In this document: piece by piece, positions 57,684 through 64,000 of the stretch
Layout of the letters: each line of letters starts with the position of its first letter
How positions within the stretch are numbered: the stretch's first letter is position 1
From: Clavibacter michiganensis
GTDB taxonomy: Bacteria > Actinomycetota > Actinomycetes > Actinomycetales > Microbacteriaceae
DNA length: 64,000 nt
Direction: 5' to 3'
NCBI RefSeq assembly: GCF_021216655.1
Contig: NZ_CP080437.1
Location: forward strand, 2,604,001 to 2,668,000
The notes under the pieces: model-generated
Told to the model about the DNA's origin: nothing
Databases searched by the model: none
Seen by the model: the letters and a program-made list of their open reading frames with translations, nothing else
Translations under genes and position numbers: made by a program

Positions 57684-58757
57684 ATGGATCCCCACGCGAA
57701 CGCCCGCCCGTCCGTCGTCCGCGGCGGGCTGGCCGTCACCCTCGTCTCCGCCAGCGACCTCGGGGCCGCGTCGCGCGTCGCCGCGGCCGCGGTCGGCGCA
57801 CCTGCATCCGCTGCTCCCGCCGTGGTCGAGGCGCCGGGTGGCGACAGCGGCGACCTCGGCGCGGACCTCGCCGACGGCCTCATCGCGGACGTCGACGACG
57901 GGCGCCGCGGGCTCGCGGTGGTCGCGCTCGAGCCGGCGGCGGATCCGCTCGAGGTCGCGCTCGTGCTGGAGCACGTCGTCGAGGCGCGGCATCCCGGATC
58001 CACGCCCATCGGCATCCTCGACGTGGTCGCGGTCTCCTCCGTGGTCGAGATCCGCGAGCTGCTGCTCGAGCCCGGCGACACCGACACGACGCCGTTCGAC
58101 GCAGCCGAGCGGCTGGCCGGGCGGCTCGAGTGCGCGAGCGTCGTGGTGCTCGACGACCTGGATCCCGACCGCCCCACCCCCGACGCCCGCCGCGCCGTCG
58201 CCCTGCTCGCCCACCTGGCCCCGGATGCCCGCGTCGTCGCCACGGCCGACCGGGCGTCGCTCGCGCCGGCGCCCCTGCGCATCGGTCGCGGGCGCGCTCG
58301 AGGGCTCGCCGCGGGCATGGGCTGGCAGGTCGCGCTCGCGGGCGAGGCTGCGCCGACGTCCGCCGGCGGGATGGGCGTCCACGTCTTCCGCGATCCGCGC
58401 CCGTTCCACCCCGGCCGCCTGCACCAGGCCGTCGCGCACGACCTCGTGCCGGGCCCGGTCGGCCGGATCGTGCGCTCCCGTGGGCTCGTGCGCCTCGCGA
58501 CCCGGCCCGCGACCGTCGGCTCGTGGGCGACCGCGGGCGACGTGCTGAGCCTCGATCCGACGGCGATGCGCAGCTGGGACGCGGACTCGCCGGCCGGGCA
58601 GGAGATCGCGTTCGTGGGCGAGCACCTCGACGGCGCCCTGCTCGACGGGATCCTGGGCGCCTGCCTCCTCGGGCCCGCCGAGCTGGTCGCGGGGCCCGCC
58701 GAGTGGCACGGCTACGCGGATCCGTTCCCCGCTTGGGACACCGAGCACCGGCACTGA
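57684..58757 (+). CDS. CobW-C domain protein lacking a P-loop
   Basis: A 357-residue protein related to COG0523 GTP-dependent zinc metallochaperones. The C-terminal CobW-C domain is clear: FRDPRPFHPGRLHQAVAHDL, RIVRSRGLVRLATRP and QEIAFVGEHLDGALLDGIL. In the N-terminal half the G-domain order is recognisable (LDVVAVSSVVEIRELL, SVVVLDDLDPDRP). However, the Walker A GxxxxGK[ST] and the metal CxCC motif are absent, so it cannot bind GTP in the usual way. Its Zur-like box indicates a zinc-starvation role. The partner bearing a complete G domain may be elsewhere. Confidence 0.75.
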   Translation: MDPHANARPSVVRGGLAVTLVSASDLGAASRVAAAAVGAPASAAPAVVEAPGGDSGDLGADLADGLIADVDDGRRGLAVVALEPAADPLEVALVLEHVVEARHPGSTPIGILDVVAVSSVVEIRELLLEPGDTDTTPFDAAERLAGRLECASVVVLDDLDPDRPTPDARRAVALLAHLAPDARVVATADRASLAPAPLRIGRGRARGLAAGMGWQVALAGEAAPTSAGGMGVHVFRDPRPFHPGRLHQAVAHDLVPGPVGRIVRSRGLVRLATRPATVGSWATAGDVLSLDPTAMRSWDADSPAGQEIAFVGEHLDGALLDGILGACLLGPAELVAGPAEWHGYADPFPAWDTEHRH

Positions 58758-58839
58758 CGCGGCCCGGCGCTCGGTGCACGGCCTTGCCGATCCCGCAAGG
58801 AGCCGTGCGCGAGGCGATCGGAGGCGTCAGGCTCGGACC

Positions 58840-59850
58840 ATGGAGATCACACAGGGAATCGACGGACGGCACGAGTGGGACGCGGTCGTCATCGGCGGCG
58901 GCGCGGCGGGATCGAGCGCGGCGCTCATGCTCGTCCGGGCCCGCCGCAGCGTGCTGATGGTGGACGCCGGCCAGCCCCGCAACGCGGTCGCCGCGCACAT
59001 GCACGGCGTGCTCGGCCACGACGGGAAGCCGCCGCGGCAGCTCCTCGCGGAGGGGCGGCGCGAGATCGAGGGCTACGGCGGCGTCGTGGTCGACGGGCGG
59101 GTGGAGCGGGTCGCGGCGCTCGACGACCCGGACGGGCCGCGCTTCCGCCTCACCCTCGACGGCGGCGCCGCGGTCACGGCCCGTCGCGTGATCCTCGCGA
59201 CCGGCCTCGCCGACGTCCTGCCCGAGGTCCCCGGCCTCGCCGCGCACTGGGGCGCCGGCGTCGTCGTCTGCCCCTACTGCGACGGCTACGAGGTGGGCGA
59301 CCGCCGCATCGGCGTGCTCGCGACCGGGCCCGGCAGCCTCCACCACGTGCAGATGCTCCGGCAGTGGTCGGCCGACGTCACCTTCCTCGTGGCGGGCGGC
59401 ACGGCCGACGGCGCGCCCCTCGCGATCGACGCCGCCACGCGTGCGGGCATCGACGCCCGGGGGATCCGCGTCGAGTAGGCCGCGGTCGTCCGCGTGCTCG
59501 GCGAGCGGGGCGCGCTCGAGGGCGTGGAGCTCGCCGACGGGCGGACCCTCCCGCTCGACGCGCTCTTCGCCATGCCGGGCGTCGCGCCCCGCGACGGGAT
59601 CGCCCGCGCGCTCGGCGCCGCGACCGAGGACACCCCCTGGGGCCCGTTCGTGGCGGCGGATCCGATGGGCCAGACGAGCGTCCCCGGTCTCCTCATCGCG
59701 GGCAACGCCTCGAGCGGATCCGCGAACGTGCCGGTGGCCATGGCCGCGGGCACCATGGCGGGCGCGATGGCGAACGCCGGGATGGTGACGGAGGACGTCG
59801 CGATGGCCGTGGCGCTCGCCGACGCGCCGACGCCCGCCGTCGGGCGGTAG
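58840..59850 (+). pseudogene. Thioredoxin-reductase-like FAD oxidoreductase, in-frame stop
   Basis: Two reading segments in the same frame form one enzyme. Residues 1-212 contain the FAD fold AVVIGGGAAGSSAALML and the redox pair CPYC in [18 protein letters not shown] at 59476-59478 interrupts. The remainder from codon 214 completes the family with [19 protein letters not shown] and the FAD-binding [21 protein letters not shown]. One base change (for example GAG to TAG) explains the break. The upstream part alone lacks the second FAD motif and is probably inactive. CAGGCT six bases before ATG 58840 is its likely promoter. Its stop lies 66 bases before clpB. Confidence 0.8.
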
Positions 59851-59874
59851 CGCTGAGTCGGATCCCGAAGTAAA

Positions 59875-59895
59875 GTTGAGTCCACACGACTCAAG
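59875..59895. promoter_or_regulatory. HAIR element (HspR operator)
   Basis: TTGAGT-N7-ACTCAA (59876-59894), flanked by G on both sides, matches the HspR-associated inverted repeat CTTGAGT-N7-ACTCAAG in all but the first base. It lies 22 bases before the clpB start and indicates repression by HspR, released on heat shock. Confidence 0.88.
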
Positions 59896-59916
59896 TAGAA
59901 CCGAGAGAGGAACCCC

Positions 59917-62109
59917 GTGGCCAACATGCAGGGCGCGCCCGCTACCGACGAGAACGCGAAGACCGCGCTCGAGCAGTACGGGGTGAACCTGACCGAGATC
60001 GCGAAGAGCGGCAAGCTCGACCCGGTCATCGGACGCGACGCGGAGATCCGGCGCATCAGCCAGGTGCTCACGCGGCGCACCAAGAACAACCCGGTGCTCA
60101 TCGGCGAGCCCGGCGTCGGCAAGACCGCCGTCGTCGAGGGCCTCGCGCAGCGCATCGTCGCGGGCGACGTGGCCGACTCGCTCAAGGGCAAGCAGCTGGT
60201 GTCGCTGGATCTCGCCGCTCTCGTCGCGGGCGCGAAGTACCGCGGGGAGTTCGAGGAGCGGCTCAAGGCGGTGCTCAAGGAGATCGACGACGCCGACGGC
60301 GAGGTCATCACGTTCGTCGACGAGCTGCACACGCTCATGGGGGCGGGCGGCGGCGAGGGATCCGTCGCCGCGTCGAACATGCTCAAGCCCATGCTGGCGC
60401 GCGGCGAGCTGCGCCTCATCGGCGCCACCACGCTCGACGAGTACCGGCAGTACATCGAGAAGGACGCCGCGCTCGAGCGCCGCTTCCAGCAGGTGTACGT
60501 CGGCGAGCCGAGCGTCGAGGACACGGTCGCGATCCTCCGCGGTCTCAAGGGCCGGTACGAGGCCCACCACCAGGTGCCCATCACGGACGCGGCGCTCGTC
60601 GCGGCCGCGTCGCTCTCCAACCGCTACATCCCCGCCCGGCAGCTGCCCGACAAGGCCATCGACCTCATCGACGAGGCCGCGTCGCGCCTGCGGATGGAGA
60701 TCGACTCGTCGCCCGTCGAGATCGACGAGCTGCGGCGCGCGGTCGACCGCATGCGGCTGGAGGAGCTCGCGCTCAAGCGCGAGAAGGACGAGGCGTCGAA
60801 GGCGCGGCTGGCGAAGCTGCGCGAGGACGTCGCGGCGCGCGAGCAGACCCTCGGCGAGCTGCAGCGGCGCTGGGAGGCGGAGCGCGCGAGCGTCAACCGC
60901 GTCGGCAAGCTGAAGGACGAGCTCAACGAGCTGCGGATCCGCGCCGAGCGGGCGCAGCGCGAGGGGAACCTCGAGAAGGCGTCGCGCCTGCTCTACGGCG
61001 AGATCCCCGTGATCGAGCGCGAGGTCGCGCAGGCCGAGGCCGCCGAGTCGGTGCCGTCGGCCGAGGACCGCATGGTCAACGAGCAGGTGACCGCCGAGGA
61101 CGTCGCGGCGGTGGTCGCGGCGTGGACGGGGATCCCCGTCGGCCGGCTGCTCCAGGGCGAGACCGAGAAGCTGCTGCACCTCGAGCAGGAGCTGGGCAAG
61201 CGGCTCATCGGCCAGAAGCAGGCGGTGCGGGCCGTCGCGGACGCGGTGCGCCGCACGCGCGCCGGCATCTCGAATCCCGACCGGCCCACCGGATCCTTCC
61301 TCTTCCTCGGCCCCACGGGCGTCGGCAAGACGGAGCTCGCGAAGGCGCTCGCGGAGTTCCTGTTCGACGACGAGAAGGCGATGGTCCGCATCGACATGAG
61401 CGAGTACGGCGAGAAGTTCGCCGTCTCGCGCCTGGTGGGCGCGCCTCCCGGGTACGTCGGCTACGAGCAGGGCGGCCAGCTCACCGAGGCAGTCCGGCGG
61501 CGCCCGTACTCGGTGGTGCTGCTCGACGAGGTCGAGAAGGCGCACCCCGAGGTGTTCGACGTGCTGCTGCAGGTGCTCGACGACGGCCGCCTCACCGACG
61601 GCCAGGGCCGCACGGTCGACTTCCGCAACGTGATCCTCGTGCTCACCAGCAACCTCGGCTCGCAGTTCATCAGCGACGCCACGCTGCCGCTCGACCAGCG
61701 CGAGCAGGCCGTGCAGCAGCTCGTGCGCCAGACGTTCAAGCCGGAGTTCGTCAACCGGCTCGACGACATCGTCGTATTCCAGACGCTCTCGATGGACGAC
61801 CTCGCGCAGATCGTGGAGCTCTACATCGACCGGCTCGGCGTGCGGCTCTCGGACCGTCGGCTCTCGCTCGGCGTCACGCCGGACGCCCGCCGCTGGCTGG
61901 CCGAGCGCGGCCACGATCCGCTGTACGGCGCGCGTCCGCTGCGCCGGCTCATGCAGCGCGAGATCGACGACCGCCTCGCGCGCGAGCTGCTCGCGGGCGA
62001 CATCCGCGACGGCGACGCCGTGCGGGTCGACCTGGCGCCCGACGGCGACGGCCTCACGGTCAGCCGCGCGTGGAGCGACGAGCCGGAGGATCAGGCGCCC
62101 GGCGCCTGA
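59917..62109 (+). CDS. clpB: ClpB-type disaggregase lacking the N-terminal domain
   Basis: A 730-residue Hsp100 ATPase that threads aggregated proteins together with DnaK. NBD1 has Walker A GEPGVGKT (63-70). The coiled-coil middle domain spans about 270-400 ([20 protein letters not shown]). NBD2 has Walker A GPTGVGKT (466-473), and [15 protein letters not shown] lies near the end. The usual 140-residue N domain is absent: the GTG start at 59917, with GAGAGAGG before it, opens directly before NBD1. No ClpP-binding IGF-type loop is visible, supporting ClpB. It is controlled by the HAIR element directly upstream. Confidence 0.92.
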   Translation: MANMQGAPATDENAKTALEQYGVNLTEIAKSGKLDPVIGRDAEIRRISQVLTRRTKNNPVLIGEPGVGKTAVVEGLAQRIVAGDVADSLKGKQLVSLDLAALVAGAKYRGEFEERLKAVLKEIDDADGEVITFVDELHTLMGAGGGEGSVAASNMLKPMLARGELRLIGATTLDEYRQYIEKDAALERRFQQVYVGEPSVEDTVAILRGLKGRYEAHHQVPITDAALVAAASLSNRYIPARQLPDKAIDLIDEAASRLRMEIDSSPVEIDELRRAVDRMRLEELALKREKDEASKARLAKLREDVAAREQTLGELQRRWEAERASVNRVGKLKDELNELRIRAERAQREGNLEKASRLLYGEIPVIEREVAQAEAAESVPSAEDRMVNEQVTAEDVAAVVAAWTGIPVGRLLQGETEKLLHLEQELGKRLIGQKQAVRAVADAVRRTRAGISNPDRPTGSFLFLGPTGVGKTELAKALAEFLFDDEKAMVRIDMSEYGEKFAVSRLVGAPPGYVGYEQGGQLTEAVRRRPYSVVLLDEVEKAHPEVFDVLLQVLDDGRLTDGQGRTVDFRNVILVLTSNLGSQFISDATLPLDQREQAVQQLVRQTFKPEFVNRLDDIVVFQTLSMDDLAQIVELYIDRLGVRLSDRRLSLGVTPDARRWLAERGHDPLYGARPLRRLMQREIDDRLARELLAGDIRDGDAVRVDLAPDGDGLTVSRAWSDEPEDQAPGA

Positions 62110-62117
62110 TCCCCGTG

Positions 62118-62156
62118 CGGCCCGCCGCGGGCCCCTCCCGGGTGCGCGGCGGGCCG
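62118..62156. terminator. Hairpin terminator between clpB and the GH36 gene
   Basis: CGGCCCGCCGCG (62118-62129) and CGCGGCGGGCCG (62145-62156) form a perfect 12-bp stem around a 15-base loop between the convergent genes. Confidence 0.8.
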
Positions 62157-62175
62157 TCGTCGTGTCCGGCCGGGA

Positions 62176-64000
62176 TCAGACCGCCGTCACCCGCAGGATC
62201 GCGATCGACTCGGGCAGCATCGCCGGTGCGTGCAGGCCCGACGCGGCCAGCGCGCGGCCGGTGAGCTCGACGCCGTCCCACCAGGCCGGGGCCGTAAAGC
62301 CGGGCTCGGGGGTGCCGACGCGCACGGGCTCCACGCGGTAGCGGCGCTCGGGATCCAGGCCCGGCAGCAGGAAGCGGCCGCGCGGGGAGACCTCGGAGCG
62401 GCCGATCGACGCGAGGAAGAACAGCGCGGAGGCGGCGTCCGACGCGACGGCGCCGTAGACCAGCAGGGTCGGGTCGCTCTCGTCCGCGCGGACGACCGTG
62501 CCCGTGTGCATCAGCGCGCGCTCCTCCTTGTAGAGGGCGATCCACGCCGCCAGGTCGGCGTTCTCCTCGTCGGTGGCCTGCGCCAGGTCCCACTCGATGC
62601 CGAGGTGGCCGTAGAGCGCCGAGCCCGCGCGGAACGCGAGCCTGTGGGCACGGCCCGTGGTGTGGCTGACTCCCGAGGCGATGTGGGAGCCCATCAGCTC
62701 CGGCGGGAGGAGCTGCATGGTCCAGCGCATCATCGTCTGGCGGTCGAGCGGGTCGATGCAGTCGGAGACCCAGACGCGGTCGGTGCGCTCGAGCACGCCG
62801 AGGTCGACGCGGGATCCGCCCGACGAGCACGACTCGATCTCGAGGCCGGGGAAGCGCGCCTTCAGCTCGTCCATGAGGCGGTACGCGGCGAGCGTCTGCA
62901 GGTGCACGCCGGCCTCGCCGCGCGGCGAGATGCCGGCATCCACCAGGTCGCGGTTGTGATCCCACTTGATGTACGCGATGTCGTTCTCGGACAGGATCGC
63001 GGTCATCCGCTCGAGCACGTGCGCGTACGCCTCCGGGATCGCGAGGTCGAGCACCTGCTGGTCGCGGGCGCGCACGGGGAGGCGGCCGCCCGTGGCCATG
63101 ATCCACTCGGGGTGGGCGCGCGCGAGGTCGGAGTCCTCGTTCACCATCTCGGGCTCATACCAGATGCCGAACTCCATGCCGAGGCCCGTGACGTGGTCGA
63201 TGATCGGGCCGAGGCCGTCCGGCCAGACGCCCTCGTCGACGTACCAGTCGCCGAGGCCCGCGTGGTCGTCGCGGCGGTGGCGGAACCAGCCGTCGTCGAG
63301 CACGTAGCGCTCGACGCCGAGGGCGGCAGCGCGATCCGCGAGGTCCGTCAGGCGCGCGAGGTCGTGGTCGAAGTAGACGGCCTCCCACACGTTGATCGTC
63401 ATGGGCCGGTCGCGGCGCGGGTGCGTGTCGCGGGCGCGCAGATGGCGGTGGAAGCGGGCGGCCTGGTCGTCGAGGCCGTCGCCGTAGGCGGCGTAGACCC
63501 ACGGGCTCGCGTACGACTCGCCCCGCGCGAGCCGCACCTCGCCGGGCAGCAGCAGCTCGCCGCCGCCGATCACCTGGCGGCCGGTGGAGAGGCGCTCGGC
63601 GTAGTGGCGGTGGTTGCCGCTGAAGGCGACGTGCACGCCGCGGACCTCGCCCTGCCGGAAGCCGAAGCCCGGCGTGCCGACCGACAGGAGCGTCGCGGCA
63701 TCGGGTCCGGTGCGGCCCTTCCGGCCCTCGCGCTCGTGGATCCCCACCACGAGCTCCCGGCGCTGCGGCGTGCGCTCGAGGCCCCAGCGCCCGGCGAAGT
63801 CGAGGATCTCGCGGGCCTCGGCCGGCAGGGGCAGGGCGAGCGTGACGCCGCCGACGGAGTAGGTCCCCTCGCCGGTGTTGGTGACCTCGGCCCGCGTGCG
63901 GACGAGTCCGGACGCCAGCAGCTCGACGTCGAGCGCGAGTCCGAGGCCGGCGACCTCGTCGACGGCGTCGACGTGCACGAGGGCGGGGCCAGTGGATGCG
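62176..64000 (-). CDS. Alpha-galactosidase, GH36 (5' end beyond window)
   Basis: At least 608 residues of a GH36 enzyme; the frame is still open at the window edge and about 100 N-terminal residues of the family are missing. The catalytic nucleophile is the Asp in IKWDHNRD, the acid/base the Asp in WVSDCIDPLDR, and the segments INVWEAVYFDHD, YVLDDGWF and GIWYEPEMV define the barrel. It releases alpha-galactose from raffinose-type or galactomannan oligosaccharides in the cytoplasm. A GTG at 63978 is an internal codon rather than the start, because homology continues upstream of it. Confidence 0.92.
   Translation of the reverse strand, partial: ASTGPALVHVDAVDEVAGLGLALDVELLASGLVRTRAEVTNTGEGTYSVGGVTLALPLPAEAREILDFAGRWGLERTPQRRELVVGIHEREGRKGRTGPDAATLLSVGTPGFGFRQGEVRGVHVAFSGNHRHYAERLSTGRQVIGGGELLLPGEVRLARGESYASPWVYAAYGDGLDDQAARFHRHLRARDTHPRRDRPMTINVWEAVYFDHDLARLTDLADRAAALGVERYVLDDGWFRHRRDDHAGLGDWYVDEGVWPDGLGPIIDHVTGLGMEFGIWYEPEMVNEDSDLARAHPEWIMATGGRLPVRARDQQVLDLAIPEAYAHVLERMTAILSENDIAYIKWDHNRDLVDAGISPRGEAGVHLQTLAAYRLMDELKARFPGLEIESCSSGGSRVDLGVLERTDRVWVSDCIDPLDRQTMMRWTMQLLPPELMGSHIASGVSHTTGRAHRLAFRAGSALYGHLGIEWDLAQATDEENADLAAWIALYKEERALMHTGTVVRADESDPTLLVYGAVASDAASALFFLASIGRSEVSPRGRFLLPGLDPERRYRVEPVRVGTPEPGFTAPAWWDGVELTGRALAASGLHAPAMLPESIAILRVTAV

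Noticed and set aside
59494..59850. Independent small gene downstream of the TAG in the FAD oxidoreductase
   Set aside because: It is in the same frame as the upstream part and supplies exactly the missing C-terminal FAD-binding region.
63978..63978. GTG at 63978 as start of the GH36 enzyme
   Set aside because: The frame is open to the window edge and the family needs roughly 100 more N-terminal residues, so this is an internal Val.
1..64000. CRISPR arrays, rRNA or tRNA genes
   Set aside because: No regularly spaced repeats of 20-40 bases and no cloverleaf or rRNA-like conserved sequence were found in reading both strands.

Overview
This 64-kb window is very GC-rich chromosomal DNA of an actinobacterium. 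The codon use, the dense leaderless promoters, the GGATCC-rich coding sequence, the HspR-type heat-shock operator in front of clpB, the Lsr2 paralogue and the mix of plant-polysaccharide glycosidases with a secreted chorismate mutase all point to Microbacteriaceae, most likely Clavibacter or a close plant-associated relative. No rRNA, tRNA, CRISPR array, insertion sequence or integrase was seen.

Layout. 1-9.5 kb: DUF4287 protein, a 14-TM MFS exporter, a DUF3291 protein, a decayed FAD oxidoreductase, MerR, YdcF, a fluoride riboswitch followed by a four-gene overlapping unit (two FluC/CrcB subunits, a GNAT, a methyltransferase), Nudix, Ddl, a frameshifted hydrolase and a DHFR-like protein. 9.6-14.6 kb: an operon of a DUF3100 membrane protein, an RpiR regulator, a beta-hydroxyacid dehydrogenase and an aldehyde dehydrogenase, which looks like an uncharacterised catabolic module. 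14.6-22 kb: a sugar ABC importer (binding protein and two permeases, no ATPase) with ThuA, a Gfo/Idh/MocA dehydrogenase, a ROK regulator and a HAD phosphatase. 22-37.6 kb: accessory genes, including a secreted chorismate mutase, YnfA, an FBP-domain protein with a possible leader peptide, a GH95 glycosidase without a normal start codon, a TetR/EamA divergent pair with a perfect shared operator, and an ECF sigma/anti-sigma pair whose promoter type also lies in front of the divergent YceI gene. 37.6-44.5 kb: LacI, a second sugar ABC importer and a GH3 glycosidase. 44.6-48.5 kb: redox and regulatory genes. 48.5-51.1 kb: a foreign AT-richer island carrying an AAA15-type ATPase and a DUF4435 TOPRIM protein, the AriA/AriB pair of PARIS-type phage defence. 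51.3-54.3 kb: serine hydrolase, rhodanese, and an AAA-wHTH ATPase sitting in a truncated Lrp/AsnC gene behind two copies of a 14-bp palindrome. 54.3-64 kb: kinase, GH51 arabinofuranosidase, GNAT, Lsr2 paralogue, a Zur-box-controlled CobW-like protein without a P-loop, an FAD reductase broken by an in-frame stop, an N-domain-less ClpB, and a GH36 alpha-galactosidase running off the right edge.

How the genes work together. Two importers without ATPases imply a shared MsiK-type ATPase elsewhere. With the GH3, GH51, GH95 and GH36 enzymes they form a plant-oligosaccharide uptake and degradation programme controlled by local LacI, ROK and LacI-type operators. Several genes are decaying (FAD oxidoreductase, hydrolase, Lrp, FAD reductase, a small tail-truncated gene). 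The most notable accessory content is the PARIS-like island and the ATPase insertion only 2 kb apart, which together suggest a small defence or mobile-gene hotspot.
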